Origin: Neoactinobaculum massilliense
Lineage (GTDB): Bacteria; Actinomycetota; Actinomycetes; Actinomycetales; Actinomycetaceae
Reading direction: 5' to 3'
NCBI RefSeq assembly: GCF_900604955.1
Contig: NZ_UWPE01000001.1
Location: 62,001 to 126,000 of the forward strand
Length of the DNA: 64,000 nt
Numbering within the stretch: position 1 is the first letter of the stretch; each line of letters opens with the position of its first letter. The position numbers and the translations under genes are program-made. Under the pieces are notes generated by a model. That model saw only the letters and a list, made by a program, of their open reading frames with translations. It searched no databases and was not told where the DNA came from. This document shows positions 56,842 through 64,000 of the stretch, piece after piece.

Positions 56842-56871
56842 CCCGGTGTGTGGGGTAGCTGCGCCACCGGG
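56842..56871 (+). other. hairpin in the rpfB leader
   Basis: A 7-bp stem CCCGGTG/CACCGGG with a 16-nt loop ends 12 bp before the GGAGG ribosome site. It is too short for the c-di-AMP riboswitch that often precedes such genes. Confidence 0.45.
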
Positions 56872-56892
56872 CCAGTCGATCTTGGAGGAAAT

Positions 56893-58080
56893 ATGGGACG
56901 TCATTCGAGCGCGCAAGGGCAGGAGCTGCGCATTGAGGACCTCATGCGGCGTTCGCCTGATTTTGGTGCTCGCCGTTCCGCCCTCATGGCAGAGCGTGCC
57001 GCGTTTGAGGCACTCCCGGCCACGGCGGCACCGGAGACGGCCCGCCTGGCGCGCACGCTCGACAATGCGAATGAGCGTGTGGTGACCGAGGATGTGCGCT
57101 CTCGTGGCGTCTCTCTAGCTTCCCTGCGCTCTGCGGTTTCCGCTTTCGGCCCGGCCAGTGCTGCCGTGACGCCGCAGAAGGCAGTGGCGGCGGGCGCCGT
57201 CGTCCTCGCGGTGGCCGCAGGCGTTGTGGGTTTCTCCACCACCTATTCCACCACCACCGAGGCGCACGCGGATACGAACCCGGCCTACGCGCGCCCAGCC
57301 AGCGCACAGCTGCACTCCGTCACCATTAACTTCGATGGCACCTCCAAAACCGTGTCCACGAACGCGGAAACAGTGGGTGGCGCGCTCCGTGACGCCGGCA
57401 TCACTATTGACGGTGATGACAAGGTGTCCGCCGCTCTTTCCGCCTCCGTGACGGACGGCGCCACCATTAGCATCACGCGCGTGAATACGGCGCAGGAAAC
57501 CACTCAGTCCGTGGATTCGCACGGCACCAAGGAAGTGCAGGATCCCAACCTCGCTGAGGGACAGAAGGTAGTCACCACCAAGGGCGTGGACGGTGTCACC
57601 CAGCAGACCTACGCGGTCACCTATGAGGATGGCAAAGCGGTATCCCGCTCGCTTACATTCTCTGTGCAAAAGCAGCGGAAAGTGGATGAGGTGGTGCACG
57701 TGGGTACGAAGACGGCCACGGCAACCACCACGGATACGGCGAGCACGGACACCGCCAGCACCACGCCGGTTACCACGGCCGGCGGCGTCAAGGGCATCGC
57801 CCAGGGAATGCTCTCCTCCTACGGCTGGAGCCAGAGCCAGTTCGCCTGTCTGGACAAGCTGTGGACACGCGAGTCCGGCTGGAATGCCTCGGCTCGTAAT
57901 GCCTCCTCCGGGGCCTACGGTATTCCGCAGGCGCTGCCCGGCACCAAGATGGCGTCGGCCGGTGCGGACTGGGCCACGAACCCGGCCACGCAGATTCGCT
58001 GGGGACTCAGCTACATCCAGGGCCGTTACGGTTCGCCGTGCAACGCCTGGGCGCACTCCCAGTCCACCGGCTGGTACTAA
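56893..58080 (+). CDS. RpfB-like resuscitation-promoting factor / lytic transglycosylase
   Basis: A 395-residue cell-surface protein. Residues 1-96 are cytoplasmic, a TM anchor spans about 97-117, then a DUF348 ubiquitin-like domain (about 135-190; VTINFDGTSKTVSTNAETV), a G5 domain (about 195-275), a Thr/Ala linker, and a transglycosylase domain (about 300-395) with catalytic E327 in TRESGW and GAYGIPQ. It would cut peptidoglycan glycan chains during growth or resuscitation. A single DUF348 is fewer than in mycobacterial RpfB. ATG 56893 has GGAGG upstream. A terminator follows. Confidence 0.92.
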   Translation: MGRHSSAQGQELRIEDLMRRSPDFGARRSALMAERAAFEALPATAAPETARLARTLDNANERVVTEDVRSRGVSLASLRSAVSAFGPASAAVTPQKAVAAGAVVLAVAAGVVGFSTTYSTTTEAHADTNPAYARPASAQLHSVTINFDGTSKTVSTNAETVGGALRDAGITIDGDDKVSAALSASVTDGATISITRVNTAQETTQSVDSHGTKEVQDPNLAEGQKVVTTKGVDGVTQQTYAVTYEDGKAVSRSLTFSVQKQRKVDEVVHVGTKTATATTTDTASTDTASTTPVTTAGGVKGIAQGMLSSYGWSQSQFACLDKLWTRESGWNASARNASSGAYGIPQALPGTKMASAGADWATNPATQIRWGLSYIQGRYGSPCNAWAHSQSTGWY

Positions 58081-58102
58081 AGCGCGGCTACCGGCTAGGC
58101 GT

Positions 58103-58129
58103 GGGCGGGGCTTCGGCTCCGCCCTTTTT
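58103..58129 (+). terminator. rho-independent terminator after rpfB
   Basis: A 9-bp stem GGGCGGGGC/GCTCCGCCC with one G-U pair closes on the very stable loop TTCG and is followed by TTTTT. Confidence 0.9.
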
Positions 58130-58159
58130 GCTGCCATGCGGTGGCCACCTGGCGCCGGT

Positions 58160-58179
58160 GAACTTCGACGGTGAAGTTC
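58160..58179 (+). promoter_or_regulatory. inverted repeat upstream of rsmA
   Basis: GAACTTC and GAAGTTC are perfect reverse complements with a 6-bp spacer, about 20 bp upstream of the rsmA -10 hexamer, so they cover the -35 area. Possible operator; no known family matched. Confidence 0.3.
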
Positions 58180-58199
58180 GGAGTACCGGTGCGGGCGGC

Positions 58200-58205
58200 T
58201 AGGCT
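58200..58205 (+). promoter_or_regulatory. -10 hexamer of a leaderless rsmA start
   Basis: TAGGCT, 6 nt, ATG 58212; identical hexamer and spacing to metG and the PanE-like gene. Confidence 0.6.
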
Positions 58206-58211
58206 TGCCCC

Positions 58212-59096
58212 ATGCGTCTACTAACTCCCACCGATATCCGCGAGATCGCTGCGGCTCTGGGCCTGCGCCCCACCAAGCAACGCGGGCAGAACTTTGTGGG
58301 CGACGCCGGGACGGTACGGCGCATTGTGGCGGAAGCCGGCGTCACCGGTGCGGACCGGGTGGTGGAGGTGGGCCCCGGCCTCGGATCCCTCACGCTGGCC
58401 CTACTGGAAACGGGCGCGAGCGTATCCGCCATCGAACTTGATCCGCTGCTCGCGGCGGCACTCCCGGCCACGGTGGCGGCCCGGGCGGATGAACCGGGCC
58501 GGCTGGCTGTGCGTCAGGCGGACGCGATGAGCATCACCGGACCGGAGGATCTAGCCGTGCCGGTGGCGCTGGCCGGGGCCGTGTTTGAGCCAACCAAACT
58601 GGTATCCAACCTGCCCTACAATGTGGCGGTTCCGGTGCTGCTCACGCTGCTGGAAGCTCTACCCTCGCTCGAATTGGCCGTGGTCATGGTGCAGCTGGAG
58701 GTAGCGGACCGGCTGGCCGCAACGCCCGGCTCTAAGGTGTACGGCGCCCCCTCGGTAAAAGCACAGTGGTATGCGAACGTGCGCCGCGGGCCGAAGGTGG
58801 GGCGCACGGTGTTCTGGCCGGTCCCCAACGTCGATTCTGCGCTGGTCGTGCTTGAGCGCCGCCAGCCTCCCGCGGGCCCCTCCCGCGAGGAGGTGTTTTC
58901 CGTTATCGACGCCGCATTTGCCCAGCGGCGTAAAACGCTCCGCTCGGCACTGGGACGCTGGGCCGGCAGCCCCGCCCGCGCCGAACACCTCCTTGAGGCG
59001 GCAGGAATTTCTCCGCAGGCGCGCGGCGAAACCCTCGCCATTGACGATTTTGTGCGTATTGCGGCAGCTGCCAACTCAGCCGCCGATTTGAATTGA
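58212..59096 (+). CDS. rsmA: 16S rRNA (adenine-1518/1519-N6)-dimethyltransferase
   Basis: This 294-residue SAM enzyme (KsgA) dimethylates two adenosines of the 3' hairpin of 16S rRNA. The N-terminal [10 protein letters not shown], motif [23 protein letters not shown] and the catalytic motif [11 protein letters not shown] are in order; a C-terminal helical domain follows. The start is leaderless. In many actinobacteria the next gene is ispE; here an ABC-F gene follows after 49 bp, which includes a small GGGCTG/CAGCCC hairpin (59101-59116). Confidence 0.95.
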   Translation: MRLLTPTDIREIAAALGLRPTKQRGQNFVGDAGTVRRIVAEAGVTGADRVVEVGPGLGSLTLALLETGASVSAIELDPLLAAALPATVAARADEPGRLAVRQADAMSITGPEDLAVPVALAGAVFEPTKLVSNLPYNVAVPVLLTLLEALPSLELAVVMVQLEVADRLAATPGSKVYGAPSVKAQWYANVRRGPKVGRTVFWPVPNVDSALVVLERRQPPAGPSREEVFSVIDAAFAQRRKTLRSALGRWAGSPARAEHLLEAAGISPQARGETLAIDDFVRIAAAANSAADLN

Positions 59097-59145
59097 AACC
59101 GGGCTGTTCTCAGCCCATTCCAGCCGGATGAAAGAAAGGATTAGC

Positions 59146-61014
59146 GTGGCACATCTCCTCGGCACACAGAACGTGGGCGTCACCCTGGGTGCGCGAAGCA
59201 TCCTGGGTGACATCAACGTGAGCCTGCAGGATGGTGACCGTATCGGCGTCGTCGGACCTAACGGGGGCGGAAAATCAACGCTTCTCCGCATCCTCGATGG
59301 CACGCTGGAGCCGGATACCGGTGAGGTAACGCGGAACCGGGCTGTGCGCATCGCGGCGCTCACCCAGGCGGACACGCTGGATCCGAACACGGACGTGGAG
59401 CACGCAATTCATGGTGATTCGGCCACGTTTGAATGGGCCAGCGATTCGGCCGTGCGCGCGCTACATGACGGTCTACTCCCTGACATACCGCTCACCGCGC
59501 GGGTGGGGGAGCTCTCCGGCGGGCAGCGGCGCCGCGTGTCCCTTGCGCGTGTGCTCACCCAGGATGCGAACGTGGTGCTCCTCGATGAGCCCACCAACCA
59601 CCTGGATATGGAGGGCATCGCCTTCCTGGCCTCCTACCTCAATGAGCGTTTCGGTGGACGAGGTGGCAGCGGCGGCCGGAACGGCGCTGGCGCCCTGGTG
59701 GCCGTCACCCATGATCGCTGGTTCCTGGACGCCGTGGCCACGCACCTGCGGGAGGTGGTCCCCGCCGCGGACAAGCCGGGGCGCCGGCAGGTGCCGGGGC
59801 ACGTGGAGAGCTATACGGGCGGGTACTCGGATTACACGTTCCAGCGCGTGGAGCGCGCGCGGCAGGCCGCCGTGGTGGAGCAGAAGCGGCAGAATCTCAT
59901 GCGCAAGGAGCTGGCCTGGCTGCGGCGTGGCGCACCCGCCCGAACGTCAAAGCCGCGCTTCCACGTGGAAGAGGCGGAGGCGCTCATCGCGGACGTACCG
60001 CCCATGCGCGACACCATGGAGCTCACCCGGATGGCCACGGCCCGGCTCGGCAAACAGGTGGTGGACCTGGAGGACGTGAGTTTTGCCTACCCGGACGGCC
60101 AGCCGGTGCTCGAGCACGTGACGCTCCGCCTGGCTCCGGGCCAGCGGCTGGGGATTCTTGGGCCAAACGGCGCGGGAAAGTCCACTCTGCTCAGCCTCAT
60201 CGCCGGCCACCTGGAACCCACCTCTGGGCGCGTGCGCCGCGGGAAGACGGTGAAACTGGCGGAACTTTCCCAGAATGTGTCCGAACTGGACGCCGTGGCC
60301 CAGCGCCGCGTGGTCGAGGCCGTGAGTGATGTGGCCCAGTACATCGACATGGGCCGCGATTCCCTCTCCGCCATGCAGCTCACCGAACGCATGGGCTTCA
60401 CCCGCGAGCGCGCCTGGACCCCGGTGGCCGACATTTCTGGCGGGGAGCGGCGCCGGCTCCAGCTCATGCGCCTGCTCATGGCCGAACCGAACGTGCTGCT
60501 CCTCGATGAGCCCACCAATGACCTGGATACGGATACGCTCGCCGCCATGGAGGATCTGCTGGACGGTTGGCCGGGCACGCTCGTGGTGGTCTCCCATGAT
60601 CGCTACCTGCTGGACCGGATGACGGATGGGCAGGTGGCGGTGGTGGGGACCACGGTCCGTGATCTGCCCGGCGGGGTGGAGGAGTATCTGCGTCTCCGTC
60701 ACGACGCCGCTGCCCGCGCGCGCGAAGCCGGCCCCGGCAGTGAGGGGTTGCGCGGTGACGGCACGGGTGAGAACCGTGCGGGTGGGCTTACGGGTGCCGA
60801 GGCACATGCCGCTCACAAGGAGCTCGGCGCCATCGAACGGAAGATCGAGAAGGCGAAGGCCGAGGTGGAGCAGATTAAGGCGTCCATGGCGGATACGGAT
60901 CCCACGGACTACCAGACGCTCACGGAGCTGGGCCGGGACATGAACGCAGCCCAGGACCGCGCCGGCGAGCTCGAGGAACGGTGGCTCGAGCTCGCCGAAA
61001 AACTGGAAGGGTAG
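59146..61014 (+). CDS. ABC-F family ATP-binding protein
   Basis: A 622-residue protein with two ABC domains and no membrane part. Domain 1: Walker A GPNGGGKST, signature ELSGGQRRR, Walker B VVLLDEPTNHLDM. Domain 2: GPNGAGKST, DISGGERRR, LLLDEPTNDLDT. An inter-domain linker and a C-terminal coiled coil (about 560-622, AIERKIEKAKAEVEQIKA) are of the Uup kind. ABC-F proteins act on ribosomes in translation or antibiotic protection. I chose GTG 59146 with AGAAAGGA upstream over ATG 59128. It sits in the rsmA neighbourhood, as in other actinobacteria. Confidence 0.93.
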   Translation: MAHLLGTQNVGVTLGARSILGDINVSLQDGDRIGVVGPNGGGKSTLLRILDGTLEPDTGEVTRNRAVRIAALTQADTLDPNTDVEHAIHGDSATFEWASDSAVRALHDGLLPDIPLTARVGELSGGQRRRVSLARVLTQDANVVLLDEPTNHLDMEGIAFLASYLNERFGGRGGSGGRNGAGALVAVTHDRWFLDAVATHLREVVPAADKPGRRQVPGHVESYTGGYSDYTFQRVERARQAAVVEQKRQNLMRKELAWLRRGAPARTSKPRFHVEEAEALIADVPPMRDTMELTRMATARLGKQVVDLEDVSFAYPDGQPVLEHVTLRLAPGQRLGILGPNGAGKSTLLSLIAGHLEPTSGRVRRGKTVKLAELSQNVSELDAVAQRRVVEAVSDVAQYIDMGRDSLSAMQLTERMGFTRERAWTPVADISGGERRRLQLMRLLMAEPNVLLLDEPTNDLDTDTLAAMEDLLDGWPGTLVVVSHDRYLLDRMTDGQVAVVGTTVRDLPGGVEEYLRLRHDAAARAREAGPGSEGLRGDGTGENRAGGLTGAEAHAAHKELGAIERKIEKAKAEVEQIKASMADTDPTDYQTLTELGRDMNAAQDRAGELEERWLELAEKLEG

Positions 61015-61018
61015 GGGC

Positions 61019-61058
61019 GCCGGGCGGACCGGGTTCAAACCGAGCCGGTCCGCCCGGC
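61019..61058. terminator. bidirectional terminator between ABC-F and ABC-2 permease genes
   Basis: A perfect 14-bp stem GCCGGGCGGACCGG (61019-61032 with 61045-61058) and a 12-nt loop separate two convergent genes. Confidence 0.8.
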
Positions 61059-61060
61059 GG

Positions 61061-62245
61061 CTACTTTGCGCGGCGGAAAATCTGGCCCAGCTTCACCCGC
61101 TGCCCCATGAGCAGGATGGTGCGCTGGTAAATAGTGCCCGCCAGCACCGTGAGCGCCCATGCCGCCACGGCCGTGATGGCCAGTGAAATAAGCATCTCCC
61201 ACCAACTCACCTGGCCGAGTGTCATGCGGACCGGCATGAAGTAGGGCGAGAAGAAGGGTACGTAGCTGAGTACGGAGGTGGCCGCAGAGTCCGGTGAGGC
61301 CGGAATCATGTAGATCGCCATGTAGAACGGGATGAATTGGAACATGACAAATGGCAGGTTGATCGTGTTGAGATCCTCCTGCCGTGACACGGTGGCGGCG
61401 AAACCTCCGGCTAGCGCCGCCACCGTAAAGTAGCCGGCCAGCATCCAGAGGAGGGCGAGCAGAATCAGTGCGGGAAGGTTCAGGCCCGCGGCGGTGACGT
61501 CCGGGAGGAACCCGGCAATTGCTACGCCTCCGGTGATACCCAACAGGTAGAACAGTGTGGTGATTATGCTGGCCGCGCCGATGCCCAGTACCTTCCCGGC
61601 CAGCAGGGTGCGCGGTTTAACGGTGGTGAGGAGGATCTCGACCACCCGGGAGGCCTTCTCCTCCACCACGCCGGTGCCGATAGACATCATCCCGCTAAGA
61701 ATCACCATGAAAACAAAGACGGCAATGACCAGTCCGGCCATGTATCCGGAGAAGCTGTTATCAAGCTCCGGATGATCGCTCACCGTGGTGGGCGAAAGAT
61801 TCCGCAATTCGGTGAGGGTTGCCTGCGTTTCGGGTGCTACGCGGGCGCCATCTAGCACATACTGCGTGCCCGCCTGCACTACGGCGGCCACCGCGTTCGA
61901 TTGGCTGTCCGTGACGAATACCTGCGGATGCTCCGGGGTGCCGGTCACGACGGCGTCGGGACCGTCCTCTTGACGCAGGGCTGCCGCGGGGTCACCGGAG
62001 AAACCGGTGGTGTGAACACCCTGTTTGGTGAGGTAGGGCGCCAGTTTCTGCGTGCTTTCGGCAATGGCAATGGTGGATGTGGATGCCTGTGCGGCGGGTT
62101 CGGCGGATTCGTCGTCGTTCTGGATAACAAGACGCACTATCAGTCCGGCCACAAGGAAGAGCACCACAAAAATGGCGGTGGTGATGATGTTCAGGCGCGA
62201 GAGGCCGGCGTGGCGGAATTCGCGGCGAATAATAAGGCGAAGCAT
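61061..62245 (-). CDS. ABC-2 type transporter permease (NatB-like)
   Basis: A 394-residue membrane protein. One TM near the N-terminus (about 18-39) is followed by a large outer domain (about 40-180) and five to six helices clustered at about 185-380, with VVEEKASRVVEILLTTVKP between them, a typical NatB/YhaP feature. ATG 62245 has AGGAGG upstream; a proline-rich extension to 62362 lies in the ATPase gene in another frame. It forms a two-gene exporter with the preceding ATPase, 7 bp away. The cargo (Na+, drug or peptide) is unknown. Confidence 0.9.
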   Translation of the reverse strand: MLRLIIRREFRHAGLSRLNIITTAIFVVLFLVAGLIVRLVIQNDDESAEPAAQASTSTIAIAESTQKLAPYLTKQGVHTTGFSGDPAAALRQEDGPDAVVTGTPEHPQVFVTDSQSNAVAAVVQAGTQYVLDGARVAPETQATLTELRNLSPTTVSDHPELDNSFSGYMAGLVIAVFVFMVILSGMMSIGTGVVEEKASRVVEILLTTVKPRTLLAGKVLGIGAASIITTLFYLLGITGGVAIAGFLPDVTAAGLNLPALILLALLWMLAGYFTVAALAGGFAATVSRQEDLNTINLPFVMFQFIPFYMAIYMIPASPDSAATSVLSYVPFFSPYFMPVRMTLGQVSWWEMLISLAITAVAAWALTVLAGTIYQRTILLMGQRVKLGQIFRRAK

Positions 62246-62252
62246 GATCCTC

Positions 62253-63326
62253 CTAGGCCTGGGTGGCGGGCGTGGACGTGGGGGCGGGCGAATCGGCGGC
62301 GGGGGTGGCAGGGGAGCCGGCCGTGGCCGACGCAGTGGCTGGGCTGGCCGCGTCCGCATCACCCGGCTGGTTGGTATCCGTCACGGCCTCTCGGAACAGT
62401 TCGGCCAGGTGCGGCCGCCGCCGAGCAAATTCGAAAACCGGGCCATGCGCAAGCGCAATGCGCAGCGCCTCTTGAGAGCGGTCCGGGCTGGCGTCGCCCG
62501 GCCTCGTCGCGGTGCTGTCCCGAAGCAGCAACCGCGTGGCACCCGGGATAACGGGCGCATCCGGCGTGCCGGCCTGCGGATCCGGTATGACCGTGAACTT
62601 TGCGGCCGTAAGGGCCGCGGTAATAACGGCCGGGTCCGCCCCGGTGGCCAGTGCCAGGGCCGTACCGCCCTGCGTACGCAACTCGTCAATGGTGCCGACG
62701 GCCTCCATGCGGCCCGAGCTAAGAATTCCCACGCGGTCGCACAGCCGCTCCACCAGGTCCAACTGGTGCGAGGAGAAAATGACAGGCACCCCGGTACCGG
62801 CGGCTTCGCGCAGTACCTCGCTCATCACGTCGACGGCGACCGGATCTAGCCCGGAGAAGGGTTCATCAAGAATGAGTAGCTTGGGGTTGGAGACCAGCGC
62901 GGCGGCCAGCTGGACGCGCTGCTGGTTACCGAGTGAGAGTTTCTGTACGGCATCCCCGCGCCGATTTCCCACGCCCAGCCGATCCGTCCAAAACTTCACT
63001 CGCTGTGCGGCTAATACGCGTGACAGCCCGTGGAGCCCAGCAAAGTAGAGGAGCTGGGTTTCCACTTTGGCCTTCGGATACAGCCCGCGTTCTTCGGGCA
63101 TGTAGCCCACTTGTTTGCGTGCCTCGAAATCAATGGGGGCGCCGTTCCACGTGACCGTGCCGGCATCCTTGGAAAGTAGCCCGAGGATGATGCGCATGGT
63201 GGTGGTTTTTCCGGCACCATTTGCGCCCACGAATCCAAAGATTTCCCCGGGTGCTACGGAAAAGGAAAGGGAGGAGAGCACGGTGTGATCCCCGAACGAT
63301 TTGGCGATGTTCTGGAGCTCCAGCAT
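62253..63326 (-). CDS. ABC transporter ATP-binding protein (NatA-like)
   Basis: A 357-residue ATPase: Walker A GANGAGKTT near residue 38, a variant signature LSLGNQQR in place of LSGGQ, and Walker B LLILDEPFSGLDP, followed by the switch SSHQLDLVERL. A DUF4162-like C-terminal part (about 210-310) and an unusual Ala/Pro/Thr tail (about 318-357) follow. ATG 63326 has AAGGA upstream. The gene forms an operon with the permease. The TetR gene just upstream, same strand, is the likely regulator. Confidence 0.92.
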   Translation of the reverse strand: MLELQNIAKSFGDHTVLSSLSFSVAPGEIFGFVGANGAGKTTTMRIILGLLSKDAGTVTWNGAPIDFEARKQVGYMPEERGLYPKAKVETQLLYFAGLHGLSRVLAAQRVKFWTDRLGVGNRRGDAVQKLSLGNQQRVQLAAALVSNPKLLILDEPFSGLDPVAVDVMSEVLREAAGTGVPVIFSSHQLDLVERLCDRVGILSSGRMEAVGTIDELRTQGGTALALATGADPAVITAALTAAKFTVIPDPQAGTPDAPVIPGATRLLLRDSTATRPGDASPDRSQEALRIALAHGPVFEFARRRPHLAELFREAVTDTNQPGDADAASPATASATAGSPATPAADSPAPTSTPATQA

Positions 63327-63404
63327 GGTGATCCTTACGGTTCTGTAGTTACACCGTCACACTATCAGCCGCTTCCACCGCGTTTGCTGCCAAGTATCCG
63401 GGGC

Positions 63405-64000
63405 TCAGCCTTCCGTGGTCACGCCGAGTGGCTGGAGCCCCCGCAGTCCCGCCCAGAGGAAGTTCATCACGTGATCCACCATGACGCCGCGGGGCACTTC
63501 GCGATGGTCGGCCCACCATGTACCCACCTGCACCAGTGCGCCGGCCAGGAGCTGGGCATAGATCGGGGCACTGTGGGGGTCAAGGGCGGTGGATTCGTCG
63601 AAGCGCTGCCGCAGTAGGTCGGAGAGTTCCTCCGCCACGTCCGTGATGACGGTGGAAAAGGTGCCGCCCTCCACCGCATGAAGCGACTGGTGGGAGAGAA
63701 GGCGGAAACCGGCCGCGTTCGAATCAATGTAATCGAAGGTGGCCTCCACGATGGTGTGAAGCAACTGATGCGGGCGGGTGGCGGGATCCTTGAATCCCGC
63801 GCGTAGCAGGCCGGATAAATGGGCCATCTCATGTTCGACGACGGCCTGGTACAGCCCGTCCTTTCCTCCGAAGTGTTCGTACACCACGGGTTTGGACACG
63901 CCGGCGGCCCCCGCCACTTCCTCCACAGCCACGCCGTCATACCCGCGCTGGGCGAACAGGTCCAGTGCCACGGCCATGAGTTGCTTGCGGCGCTCGTCGC
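63405..64000 (-). CDS. TetR/AcrR family transcriptional regulator (5' truncated by window end)
   Basis: The frame is open to the window edge. 198 codons are visible. The helix-turn-helix is ALDLFAQRGYDGVAVEEVA followed by GVSKPVVYEHFGGKDGLY, a classical TetR pattern; the C-terminal ligand-binding domain (about 70-190) resembles the TetR_C group with LLRQRFDE. The start lies beyond base 64000, since codons upstream of ATG 63977 (RRKQL) still fit the family. It is encoded 78 bp before the ABC exporter genes and probably represses them. No clear operator palindrome was found in the 78 bp. Confidence 0.92.
   Translation of the reverse strand, partial: DERRKQLMAVALDLFAQRGYDGVAVEEVAGAAGVSKPVVYEHFGGKDGLYQAVVEHEMAHLSGLLRAGFKDPATRPHQLLHTIVEATFDYIDSNAAGFRLLSHQSLHAVEGGTFSTVITDVAEELSDLLRQRFDESTALDPHSAPIYAQLLAGALVQVGTWWADHREVPRGVMVDHVMNFLWAGLRGLQPLGVTTEG

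Noticed and set aside
56613-56892. c-di-AMP (ydaO) riboswitch before rpfB
   Set aside because: The leader after the likely promoter is only about 55 nt with one short hairpin; conserved riboswitch segments are absent. The NlpC/P60 leader likewise lacks them.
61029-61046. GGGTTCAAACC resembling a tRNA T-loop
   Set aside because: It is the loop of a 14-bp terminator hairpin; no acceptor, D or anticodon arms fit around it.

Overview
This is a 64 kb stretch of high-GC (roughly mid-60s percent, judged by eye) bacterial chromosome. It almost certainly comes from an actinobacterium. Actinobacterial markers include ClpC with a UVR domain, an RpfB-like protein next to rsmA, a FolB-FolK fusion followed by a DUF3180 protein, DUF2516 and DUF2520 proteins, a protein O-mannosyltransferase, and many leaderless starts. 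The E. coli-type PurB, the pyruvate oxidase and the compact gene set suggest an Actinomycetaceae-like host (Trueperella/Actinotignum/Actinomyces range), but no species can be named from the sequence. I see no rRNA, tRNA, CRISPR array, insertion sequence or prophage; most of the window is core genome.

Layout. 1-4 kb: the end of ygfZ, a DUF2516 protein, dtd, then clpC. 4-8 kb: a hydroxyacyl-CoA dehydrogenase, a sugar O-acetyltransferase, purB and a small membrane protein. 8-20 kb: the de novo purine block. purC-S-Q-L-F-M-N-H-D lie on the minus strand with overlapping ends, and purE-purK diverge on the plus strand; with purB the whole route from PRPP to AMP/IMP is present apart from GuaAB/PurA. 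20-28 kb: fhs (one-carbon supply for PurN/PurH), ppdK, a RAMA-domain protein and a secreted NlpC/P60 peptidase. 28-38 kb: ppa diverging from dacB-tilS-hpt-ftsH-folE-folP-folBK-DUF3180, the conserved actinobacterial tilS/ftsH/folate cluster. 37-46 kb: two membrane PH-domain proteins (the second frameshifted), a PanE-like reductase, poxB, a DUF2520 protein, lysS and a hydroxyacid dehydrogenase. 46-64 kb: an SMP-30 protein, an HtrA protease, protein mannosyltransferase diverging from rsmI, a nicotinamidase with an acidic tail, metG-tatD-rpfB-rsmA (the same order as in mycobacteria), an ABC-F protein, an ABC-2 exporter and the start-truncated end of a TetR regulator.

How it fits together. The purine operon, fhs, hpt and the folate genes form a coherent nucleotide/one-carbon module. 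dacB, the NlpC/P60 protein, the RpfB-like transglycosylase, HtrA and the mannosyltransferase form an envelope-maintenance set.

No undescribed multi-gene system stands out. The most unusual signals are at the DNA level. First, a 10-mer (GACGACGCCG or its complement) occurs at least 18 times, in several reading frames and in intergenic DNA. Second, ten genes share a strict TAnnnT-like hexamer placed 6-7 nt before the start codon. Two apparent single-base frameshifts (purL N-terminus; a PH-domain gene at a G5 run), a PurD insertion, a PurF that seems to have lost Fe-S ligands and a G7-C7-G7 block are the other points to check.
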